A stretch of 64,000 bases of DNA from JBEISR01 sp044371425 (GTDB lineage: Bacteria; Planctomycetota; Planctomycetia; Pirellulales; Pirellulaceae), in contig JBILTR010000003.1 in assembly GCA_044371425.1 (NCBI GenBank), positions 186,001 through 250,000 of the forward strand, in the 5' to 3' direction. The position numbers and the translations under genes are program-made. The notes below the pieces were generated by a model. That model had not been told where the DNA came from. It did no database searches and worked only from the letters and a program-made list of their open reading frames with translations. This document shows, one piece after another, positions 1 through 10,300 of this stretch (positions are counted from its first letter, which is position 1; every line of letters begins with the position of its first letter).

Positions 1-108
1 GGCAGAAGGGGGCACCGGATCTTCCCAAACATCGACCTGGGCACAGGTAGACAGGAGGTCGAGCCCTGCTTGGGGAATCCGTCGAGTGACAAAGACTTTC
101 GGTTTCAT
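1..108 (-). CDS. Hydroxypyruvate/glyoxylate reductase (D-2-hydroxyacid dehydrogenase), N-terminal fragment
   Basis: Only the first 36 codons are inside the window; the gene continues past base 1. The protein opens with MKPKVFVTRRIPQAGLDLL, the usual start of bacterial glyoxylate/hydroxypyruvate reductases of the D-2-hydroxyacid dehydrogenase family, followed by a valine- and acid-rich strand (VDVWED) that matches the first beta strands of the substrate-binding domain. Enzymes of this family reduce glyoxylate or hydroxypyruvate with NAD(P)H in the cytosol. The NAD-binding domain and catalytic Arg/Glu/His are outside the window, so substrate choice cannot be judged. The start is the ATG at 108-106; no strong ribosome site precedes it. 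Confidence 0.72.
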   Translation of the reverse strand, partial: MKPKVFVTRRIPQAGLDLLSTCAQVDVWEDPVPPSA

Positions 109-406
109 GCGGCAGGAAACTCCTTGGACAGCTAGAGGCACCAAGAGCGTCTTCAGGATCCAGTGAAATCGATCCGACAGCACTTGGAATCGATCCGCGT
201 GACGGCGTCAATCGGATCGAACAAAACGGAGAATCAGAGCAAACAGGGAAAACTCGAGCCCGCAGGATGGCGAGCCCCTGCGACAGAAGATTGTCTTCCA
301 GTTGTCAGCACGAGGGAAGAGAGTTCCAGCCCAGCAGCGAGAACGCCAACGCCAACCGGCCCGGTCCACCGGTAAGTCCTCTCCCTCGGCACCCTCCCCC
401 ACGACG
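109..406. other. Gap without a supported gene
   Basis: This stretch lies upstream of the reductase start and downstream of the phosphoesterase stop. Several short frames cross it on both strands, but none shows a recognisable domain, a ribosome site or convincing codon use. No terminator or repeat was seen. Confidence 0.5.
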
Positions 407-880
407 CTATTTCCCCTCCTTCGAGTCCCAAACATGCAGACGGTTCGCCCAAAGGTAGCTCCAATTCGGAAGACTCTCTCCCCAGGCGGCACCCGGTAGA
501 GGTTCCGGGATCCCGGAACGTACGGCTTGGCACAGCGACAATTGGAGGGTCCACTCCCCCTGGGGTGCAAAGAGGTCGACCTCGACGAACGCCTCGGTGA
601 CCTCCCTCCAGATTAGGTGGCCTCGAATGAAGGGGGTCAGGCTTCCCCGATCTCCAGAGATGGGTCCGGAGTGGTCCAAATAGACTTTTCGATGATCGGG
701 CAACCGCCGGCACCACCCCTTTGGGCAGGTTGCGGGGGGATCCAACCATTCCCAAGTCCAGAGGCTCTCGTCCGTTTCAAGGAACAAATCGTAGTGGTTC
801 GGCCTTGCAGACGCAGAATTCGTCTGGTGCCGGGAAACCGAAAAGCGGTAGGCTGGCACTCGATTGGTCTGGAAAATCAC
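407..880 (-). CDS. Stand-alone LigD-type 3'-phosphoesterase / DNA polymerase ligase N-terminal domain protein
   Basis: The product is a small protein of about 157 residues resembling the phosphoesterase domain at the N-terminus of bacterial ligase D. It shows the HYDLFLE motif (family form HYDLRLE), which carries metal-binding His and Asp, and a later PDHRKVYLDHSGPIS segment matching the EDHP...Y..FEG block with its second metal-binding His. Stand-alone short versions occur in planctomycetes and other bacteria; ligase D phosphoesterase trims 3' ends in non-homologous end joining, but the role of the short forms is less clear. The start is uncertain: the GTG at 880 is preceded by GGAGG with a 4-base gap, the ATG at 907 has no ribosome site, and the GTG at 859 is also possible. 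The last 40 residues have no clear match. No Ku or ligase gene is in view. Confidence 0.62.
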   Translation of the reverse strand: MIFQTNRVPAYRFSVSRHQTNSASARPNHYDLFLETDESLWTWEWLDPPATCPKGWCRRLPDHRKVYLDHSGPISGDRGSLTPFIRGHLIWREVTEAFVEVDLFAPQGEWTLQLSLCQAVRSGIPEPLPGAAWGESLPNWSYLWANRLHVWDSKEGK

Positions 881-1372
881 AGGGCCTCCGTTCCGAAAGG
901 AACGCATTTGCGGGTCGAAGGGAACTTTTTGAGAGCCACAGCTATCACAAGGCTCTAAGGGGTTTTCGTATCAGGAGGATCCAGGCGTATTGGTTGACTG
1001 CAAAAACTTGAGACTTAATGGCAAAGGATAGGTTCGGAGGACAGAGGCGACCCTGACGATTGATCGGTGTAGTGGAACCTTGACTGCGGCGCTGAGCGGT
1101 GCCTGGCAGCGTGGCGGAAAGCGGGCCGTACATGGCCCCCAAAATTTGCATCCACTAATTGCTCAATTATATTTTCAAGCGTTTCTGTTTTTTGCCTGCG
1201 AGCGAGATCTATCGCTATTTTTCTTAGGTTTTCGGGCTTTTTGACGAATTCGCCTACCGACTGTCCCTCGGGACTGGCGGGCTGGGACTGGAAACTTGTC
1301 CGATCGGCAGCGATCTGATCGTAGTTTGTTGTTTTCTTATTTTTGAATGATTCATTGCTTCGAGGGTTCGTA
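881..1372 (+). promoter_or_regulatory. Upstream region of giant A with candidate promoter and leader
   Basis: No gene is supported here. After about 1141 the sequence becomes clearly more A+T-rich. A candidate promoter reads TTGCAT (1146-1151), a 16-base spacer, then TATATT (1168-1173), which would give a leader of about 190 bases. A weak 5-bp hairpin (AGCGA 1201-1205, TCGCT 1212-1216) followed by ATTTTTCTT lies inside this leader. The last part holds a T-rich element shared with giant B, listed separately. The ribosome site is GAGGG at 1362-1366, six bases before ATG 1373. Confidence 0.4.
1322..1341 (+). promoter_or_regulatory. T-rich leader element shared with giant B
   Basis: The 20 bases TAGTTTGTTGTTTTCTTATT start 51 bases before the ATG of giant A. 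A nearly identical element, with two extra bases, sits at 18723-18744 upstream of giant B. What it does is unknown; it may be inherited from the gene duplication or act in expression or mRNA handling. Confidence 0.4.
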
Positions 1373-4300
1373 ATGGCCGTCCGAAGAAACCACTCCGACC
1401 GTTCTAAAAGCGCCTTCCTGCTCCGGAAGAATGCGGTAAAGCATCAGCAATCCAGGCGGTTGCTTCGCCGCAATTTGCTGGAGGCGCTGGAGTCAAGGCA
1501 GCTGATGGCTGTCGGCCCCCAGTTGATCGGCATCCAGCCCAACAACAGCGATCTGCTGGAAGCGGGGGATGTCCGACAGGTCGCACCAAGAGAACTGGTT
1601 TTTCGTTTCGACGACTCCCAAGTCATCGACGCCGCGACCCTCTCGGGTATCCGAATCACCCGTTCGGGTGGAGACGGGAGCTTTGGCCTGGCCAGTGGAT
1701 CGAGCGATTTTGGGAGCGGAGGGCGCGTCGATATCCTGCTGACCGCTTTGTCGACCGGGACCAGCTTTGAGGTCCGCTCGATCGCTCAGAATCTGGGAGC
1801 TGGTGCGGCCCCTGTGTTGTCGATTTCGGGCAGCATCATTCAGGTCACCCTGAACAATCATCCTTCATCGCCGACGACCGGTCAGGGTCTGGTCGATGCG
1901 ATCAACAATTCGGCGTCGGTCGGTTCGCGAATCCGCGCCAGCATTCGTGGTGGATTGGCGACCGCTCCTCTTGCCAGCCAGTCGGGAGCGATTCCGGTCG
2001 TTCGCTTGACGGGTACCCAGGACATTCCTGTGCCTGCGGGTGCGATTCTGGTTGGGGACCGCCCGAATGAGAACGAAGTGACCTTCCGCTTTGCCGAAAA
2101 CCTGCCGGACGATTTTTATCGGATCGAAGTCTTCGGTTTCGACGATCCCACGCGCGGCATCGTCGGCTTGCGATCGGTCAGCACCGTTCCAGGTCAGCAG
2201 GGAGAGTTGTTTGTTCCCTCCGATCCCAATTCCCGTCAGGATACGATCGACTTCCGACTCGACCTGGGCCCCCAGGTCACCGGCGTGGTCCCGCAGCCTG
2301 TGTTTCGTGAAGACGGCGTGCTGCGGCAGGCTCGCGACACGGTGGTCGTCCACTTCGACAATGACAAGCTGTTGGTGGAAAACGATGCCTTCGGTCAGCC
2401 AACCAGTCGGTCGGTGGAAAACCCGGAATTTTATCAACTGATCTACACGGCAGACACCGTCCGGAACACCGATGACGCGGTCTATCTACCACTGACGGCT
2501 CGCTATGACGCGGTCGCCAACACAGTGACTTTGCGATTTGCCAACGACATCGATCGCCTACCTGGGTCGAATGCGGGCCAGGCCAGCTTCCGTCTGCGGA
2601 TTGGCACACGCGAGACCGCTCCGTTGGCACCCGTTCGCTCGGAAGCCGCTGCGACTGCCATTAGCGACCTGAACACCTCCGGTGCGGCACGAGTCCGCTT
2701 CACTTCCCGAGCCCTTGGGGAGAATGGAAGTGGAGTGCGCGTGGAGTTCGTCAATTCGATGCTAGGTGGTGATCCGGTGGTCAGCGCCTCAGGCCGGACG
2801 GTGACCGTCGACCTGCGAAGTGGCACCACGACGGTCCAGCAAGTGGTGACGGCGCTGCAGCTTTCGTCGGCTTCGGCATCCCTTCTAGCAGCGGAACTGG
2901 AACCTGGCAGCAACCCGGCAGCGGTGGTCGGAAGCCGCCCGATCAACTACTCGCCGATCACGCTCTATGGTGTCGGCAGCACTTTTGACACAGCGACCAA
3001 TCTGGGCACCATCGGTTCGGCGGTGCAGTCTCAATCCAGCTTGATCCTCAGTTCCGCCATCGACCCCATCGAGGAGCGGCTGGACAACCTGGGCGCCAGC
3101 GACGACCCTGGACACCGGCAGCTCGCCGAAGAGGTCGGGGGTGGCTACGCCCAGCACGTCAACGACGATTTCGGGGCGGACCGGACAGCTGGTGTCAAGA
3201 CGGTCTTCTACAACTTCAAGACGATCTACAGCAGCGACAACAACGGAAATCCGTTGGTCAATGCGATTACCGACAAACAGAAGCAACGCGCACGCGAATC
3301 CCTTTCGATGTGGGCGAACTATTTGGGGATTCAGTTTGTCGAAACGCCTGACCAGGGAATCACCATCGCGACCGGAAGCTTTTCTGGGCTTTTGCCGTCC
3401 GCCAATACCCGAGTGAGAACCGAGACCGCGGTATCTTTCGGTGTTCGTATCGATCCGACTTTCCAATCGTCGATGTTGGTGATGCAGGCATCGCGAGTCT
3501 GGAATGACAATTACGGCGAAGACTGGTTCCGCACCTCCGCTGCAGCCTTCGGAATGCTGCTTGGGTTAGAACACGCAGGGGAACTAGACAACGGCAGCTT
3601 GATGCGACTTAGCCCCGAGTTCTTGAGTGCCAATGTAGACGGCGCGAATGACTTCGAACCGATCTTTCCGTCCAACCCGGATGTACTCCATGGCCAGTTC
3701 ATCCATCGCACCGACAGCAACGACGTCGATCTCTATCGATTCGATGTCGACTTTGGCAACGACGACCGCGTGGGCCTGTTCGTCGCCGAGACGTTTGCGG
3801 AGCGGCTGGGGCAGAGCAGCGAAGCGGACACGCTGCTGCAGCTTTATAAGAACACCTACGCGTCGGCAACCAGCAATTTTGGCGCCGACAAGGGTTTGCA
3901 GATTCGGCTGGAATCGACACAACCAGGTAAACTGGGGAACAATCTTCGGCTTTTCGTCACCAAGAGCGACCGTGGGTTGGGTGCCGGAACCATCATCAAC
4001 GTCTTCGACAATCTGGTGACGGTCGACCTGAATTCCAACAGTGGAAATGAAACGACCGCCCAGCAACTGGTCGATTCGCTGAATGCCGATCCCGCCGTGC
4101 GGCAGTATTTCAAGGCGACTCTCCAGCAGGGGGCTCCTTCCACCAAGCTTGGCGATCGGGACCTGACCTATTCCCCGATCGTGCTTCAGGGTGGCGCTAT
4201 GGAATTGGTCGCCCAAAACGACGACTATTTCAGCGAAGACTCCTACCTGAAAGCAAACTTGGGGAGCGGCATCTACTACATCGGCGTCAGCTCCACCGGG

Positions 4301-7300
4301 AACAGCAAATACGACGGCGTTCTGGACGGCACGGGATCCGGTGGACGGACGCAAGGCAATTACGAGTTGCGACTGACATTCCGTGCCCAGGTCGATACGG
4401 TCGATGCGATCCAGGACATCGCCGGCAGCCGTGCACAAGATCTTTCGGTGACGTTCGATGGGGACGGGGATGGAATTCCCGGAGGCACCTACGACTTTTG
4501 GTTCCAGACCCGGCCGCTCAACCGTGTCCTCGAGTTCACGGCAGGCGCCTACAGTGGTCTGGAGGGAAAGACGATCACCATCACCGGTGCAACGGGAGTG
4601 ATCCGCCGTTTCGAGTTTTCCTCGGATACCAGTGTGGCGATCGGCAACATCGCCGTTCCCTACATATCCACCAGCACCCAAGGGTCCTTGGCCAACGCGT
4701 TGGCCTCTGCGATCAATGGCCAATCGGCGTTGGGAGTTTCCGCTCTTGCCAACGGTGCTAGGCTGGTGCTGACGGGCGAACGAACGATCCAGACTTCCCC
4801 TGGTTTGCTGGGGCTGGAAATTCAAGGTAGAACCATTTTCGTCGACAAATCGGCCGGTCCGAACGCCGACGGATCGCTAGCGCGTCCATTCAACAACATT
4901 GCGGGATCGGGCGTACCCAACGCATTTGCAGCCGCACAGCCCGGTGACATCGTTCGCATCGTCGGCAATGGCGGTGGCGACGGAAGACTGGAAACCACTT
5001 CGGACAACTTTGCCTACGAGATCGGCTTGGGATTGCTTCCTGGATCCGTGCTCTCCGATGGAACCGCGATGGAGGTGCCCAAGGGTGTCACGGCGATGAT
5101 CGATGCAGGCGCGATCTTGAAGTTGCGTCGCGCGTACATTGGAGTGGGAAGCACCACTCTGGGAGTCGATCGCAGCGGCAGTTCGCTGCAGGTGCTGGGC
5201 ACTCCCAACTTGACCGATCAGCGAGGCGCTTTGGTGCGCGACGCTAACGGCAACGCGGCGGGTGGGTCGGTGGTCTTTACGTCCTGGCTGGATGAATCGG
5301 TCGGTCTGGACAATTACCAGCCGACCACGACACCGGCCCCTGGGGACTGGGGGGGGATTTCGTTCCTGAGCGATCTGGATCGCGCTTCGGGTAGAAGGGA
5401 TCTGGAAAACGAAGGGATCTTCCTTCGCTACGTGAACCAAGCCGACCTGCGTTTTGGCGGTGGTAGCGTCGTCATCAACTCGGTTCAGAAGGTGGTCAAT
5501 CCGGTCGAGATGTTCGACGTTCGGCCAACCATCACCTTCAACCGAATCAGCCGCAGTGCGGATGCCGCCTTGAGCGCTTCCCCCGATGCATTCGAGGAAA
5601 CGAACTTCCATGAGCCACGCTATCAGGTCAATGGAGCCTTCACCAGCGACTTCGAACGCGTCGGTCCGAGGATCCATCACAACCAACTGACTGGAAACTC
5701 GGTCAACGGGCTCTTCGTTCGCGTCCCGACTCTAGCAGGGGAATCGACCAGACCGCTTTCGGTCGCAGGGCGATTTGATGACACCGACATCACCCACGTG
5801 ATTTCGGAAAACATCCTGATCAATGGAACCCCGGGCGGTGCGCTGCTCGACACCACCATTCCATCCAACAGCCTCTTCGCCATGTCTCCCGCAACCGGTG
5901 GCGACATGGTCCCCGGAACCTACAATTACAAGCTCTCGTTCATCGATCGATTCGGCTATGAAACGCCTCCTTCGGATGTCTCTAGCGATATCACATTGAT
6001 CGCAGGCCAGACCGCCATTCAGTTCACGGGCCTCCCCTCGGTCAGCGGCGACTATGTGCAGCGTCGACTGTATCGCAGCAACAACATCGGAACTGGCCCC
6101 TACGATCTGATCGCCGTTCTCAACGCCAACGACAACAGCTACCTGGATCTGGGCGGCAGTCTCGGGGGCAAACTTCTTCGAGATCGTCCGACCGTCAGCG
6201 ATGTCCTGCTCTCGTCCGGCGGCGCCGGCTCTCTTGGCGCTGGCAGCTACAACTACCGCATCGTGATGATCGACCAAGCGGGTCGCGAAAGCTTGGCATC
6301 CAACGCCACGGCATCGAGGACCGTTGGCGTCAACGGCGCTATCACCATCTCGAACATCCCTCTGACGCAGGAAGGCTACGCAGGACGCCGGATCTACCGA
6401 AGCGCTCCCGGTGGAAGTGGCCCCTACGTCCTGATCGCCCAGTGGATGGACTCCAATCAGGCTTTCTTGAGCCAGCTGACCGACCGAGGGTCCAACCTGG
6501 GAACGACGTTGGCACCGACCAGTTTCGGAAATCTCCGAGCCCGATTGGATGCATCGTTGGTGGTCGATCCAGGGACGGTGGTGAAGTTGGAGGGAGCTAG
6601 ATTCGAAGTCGGTTTTGGCGCGCAGATGCTGGCCGAAGGGACCGACGGACTGCCAGTGGTCTTCACCAGCAAACTGGACGATCGCTATGGCGCTGGCGGT
6701 GCCTTCGACACCAACAACGACGCCTCTCAGACCACCCCGCAGCCACGCGATTGGGGTGGAATCTACGTCGCCGGAACTTCGAACCTGAGCCTCGATTACG
6801 GCGTGGTGGCCCATGCCGGTGGTGTCACGCGGCTGGAGGGTACGTTCCGTGCGTTCAATCCGATCGAATTGCATCAAGCCTCCGCCCGAATCGCGCACAC
6901 GCTCTTTATCAACAATGCCAACGGCGTCGGCGGCCAGGGCCCTGCAGACCGACTGGGTCGCTTGACCAACCGGGAAGCAACGATTTTCGCTCGTGGCGCC
7001 CAGCCGGTGATTCTCGAAAACACCTTCCTCAACAACCGTGGTAGCGCGATCACCATCGATGCCAACTCGTTGATGGAAGTCGAACTGCCCGATCCAGGAC
7101 GCATGACCGGATCGGCAGGCCGCGCCGAACAATACAGCACCAACCGCGGCCCACTGATCCGCGGCAATCGGCTCTTCAACAACCAGCTCAACGGCATGGA
7201 GATTCGTGGCGAACGACTCAACACCGCCGGTGCCTGGGATGACACCGATCTGGTGCACGTGCTGTTTGATTCGGTGATCGTCGACAATCTCCATCACGTC

Positions 7301-10300
7301 GGTGGACTCAAGCTTTTCAGCTCCCCCACCGAATCGCTGGTGGTCAAATTGGCCGGATCGGGTTCCAACTTCGACCACAACGCCGGTACAGGCCTGACCG
7401 CTCGAGGGACCCGAACCAACATCAGCGACCGAGTCGGAGGTACGTTGGAGATCATCGGTCAGCCTGGGTTCCCGGTGGTTCTCACAAGTCTCCGGGACGA
7501 TACGGTCGGTGCGGGCCTGCAGCCTGATGGCCGACCACAGACCGACACCAACAACGATGGCATCGCCTCGATTCCCGTCGCGGGGGATTGGCGCAGCGTT
7601 CTACTCGACCAGTACTCGCACGATCGCAACGTCGCCACGGTGCTGGAAGCCGAATCGATCAAGGCGATCGCTCCGGGGCCAAACGGCACCGTCAACAGCG
7701 CCCAATTCCTTGGCAACTTGGCAGCATCCCCCTCGAACTCGGACGAAAACCTTCGCCTCGGATTCGTGATCCAGGGTGTCATCAGCCAGACCGACGACGT
7801 CGACCTCTACAGCTTCACAGCCGAGGCAGGGACCGAGGTTTGGCTCGATGTCGATCGAACCAGCAAGGAACTCGATATCGTCATCGAAGTGCTCAACGCC
7901 AACGGAGAACTGCTGGCACGAAGCGACAACAGCTTCGATGAAACGATCGATCCCGACCAGTTGGTACGCGGCTCCCTGATCGATCCGAACCTGGTCAACA
8001 TCATGCCCACCCGCACCCAGGGACAGTTGCGGACCAATGCCAGTGGATTGATCAAAGACGATTACTCCTTCAACATGAAGGATGCCGGTCTGCGGATGGT
8101 ACTTCCTGGTGCAGTGGGAGCCCGCAGCACCTACGTCTTCCGCGTCCGCAGTGCTTCGCTCAATGCCGATCAGTCTGGGGCAGGCTTGACAAAGGGAACC
8201 TATCAAGTGCAGGTTCGCACTCGAGAGGCAGACGAGTTTTCTGCCTCGACGGTGCAGTACGCAGACATTCGCTACGCCACCAATGGCGTGCACATGCGGG
8301 GGCTTCCTCTGCATTCCCCGCTGCTGGGTGAGTTTCAGGAAGACGAGAGCGCTCGGGGTGGCTCTGCAACACTTGCCAACAACGACAATCCTTCGGTTGG
8401 TAGCAATCCAGGTTCCCGTCCGCAGTACGTAGGCAATCTCCTGCAAAGCGACATGGGAGCCATCAGCATTGGTGGCCGGCTTTCCTCCTCTGGAGATGTC
8501 GACTTCTATCGCTTTGAACTGACAGAGGGACGGCTGGTATCTTCCGGATCGAACCCGATTTTCCATTCCGTCGTTTTCGATATGGACTACGCGGATGGAC
8601 TGAACCGCGCCGACACGTCGCTGGCATTGTATCGGGTCACCGGTTTCGGAACTTCCGAGACCTACGAACTGATCCACATTGGCGAAGACAGCAATATCAC
8701 CGACGACCGTCGTCGCCCTCAGGCCCTCCAAGACCTGGACGATCTATCCCGAGGCTCGGTCGGTGCGAAGGACCCATTCATTGGTCCGGTGGCTCTTGCC
8801 TCAGGGACTTACCTGCTGGCGGTGACCAGTGCCGCAAGGACCCCTGCAGCACTGACCGACACCAATGTTCGCCGAGCTCCCGTTCCTTCGGTCAAGCGAA
8901 TTGCGGAAGACAGCCTGGAAAACTTGCCCCTCCAGACCGGTGCAGCACCCGCCCTGCCACAGCTGTTTGATCGCAGCTTCACGGGCGGTACCGATGCTCG
9001 CAACCTATGGCATCTTTCCAATGCCCAGGCAGGGGTACCAGGACATCGTGGCAACCAAAGCTTTGCGTTTGCCAGTTCGGCCACCAAGTCGATTTCGCAA
9101 CTCGGTGGTGCCGTGGGAGATCTGGTCTCCAATGCATTCAACCTAGGGGGCTACTCCGCATCCGATCTACCGGTTCTGTACTTCAATTATCAGCTGTCCG
9201 CCGATGCCAACGACGTGTTCGATGTCTTGGTTCGCAGAAGCAACGGGTCCGAGACCTTGGTTGCTTCCAATAGCGCTCCAGCTGCGCCAACTCGACTCAC
9301 CAGTGGCGGTCAGTGGCTTCAGGCACGCGTCGATCTTTCCAGCTTTGCTGGCCAGGATGGATTGAGACTTGTCTATCGCTACAACACGGTGGGGGACAAC
9401 GCGGAAGGGACCGGCGTTCATATCGACGACTTCGTCATCGGTTTTGCCGAACGAGGCGAGATCATCAGCAACAGTCCGTCGGATGCGACTTTCAATACGC
9501 GTTCGATGCCTACCGGAAGTGTTCTCACTGGCGAGTATCAGGTGGAGATCAGGAAGGCGGAAGACTTTTTCTCTTCCACTTCCCTTTCCGGTCTAACGCT
9601 GGAAAAGGCCTGGGACACCAACGATCGAAACGCTCAACAGACAACGCTAGTGGCTCCTGAAGGGCGTCTGCTGCGGGATGGCGACACGTTTGATCTGAGC
9701 GACGGAAGCACCAAGATCACCTTCGAATTCACGACCGACAATGTCGTTGGTCTTGGAAATGTGCAGATCCGCTTCCTGCCGACCGATAGTGCGACGGTGG
9801 TGGCCCGAGCCATCCGGGATGCGATCAACAACCCCAGCGTGCAGTCGCGACTGAAGGTGCAAGCCGCCTCGACGGGTGGCATTGCCTCCGGCAACGTCGG
9901 CGGCGATGCTCGGATCGATTTGCTGGGACGTGCCTCGGGTGACTTCCGGATTTTCCAGCCTCAGTCGCTGCTGATCCGCAGCCAGACGACCAACCCCGTC
10001 ACGTTGCGAAATGAAATCCTAGGAACCGGCTTGACGGCCACCAACACCGTCCCTCCCTCCTATACCGGTGGCACCCAGTCTGCCGCACTAGCGACATTCA
10101 ATGGTGTCGACGGGATCCTCCTGTCGACCGGCAATGTCGCCGGGGCTCGTGGCCCCAATACGTCGGATCGATCGAGCGGCGTTTCGAGCAACACGGGAGA
10201 CGCGTTGACCAACGCATCTCTGGGTGTCACCACCACCGACTCGACCGTCCTGGAATTCACCTTCCAGTTCGGCAACGGAAACCAGGGTGGAGACCTTTAT

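Noticed and set aside
502..519. Perfect 18-base palindrome GTTCCGGGATCCCGGAAC
   Set aside because: It lies inside the phosphoesterase reading frame and encodes ordinary residues, so it is more likely a chance palindrome in GC-rich coding DNA than a site.
1201..1225. Hairpin AGCGA...TCGCT followed by ATTTTTCTT as a terminator
   Set aside because: The stem is only 5 bp, and no plus-strand gene ends upstream of it.
1343..1375. In-frame TTG at 1343 as the start of giant A
   Set aside because: The ATG at 1373 has GAGGG six bases upstream and gives the usual basic N-terminus before the LEPR-xLL-like motif; the TTG has no ribosome site.
5732..7378. Long minus-strand frames under the giants (for example 5732-7378 and 16784-18259)
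   Set aside because: They are antisense shadows of GC-rich coding sequence; they lack starts with ribosome sites and have no recognisable domains.
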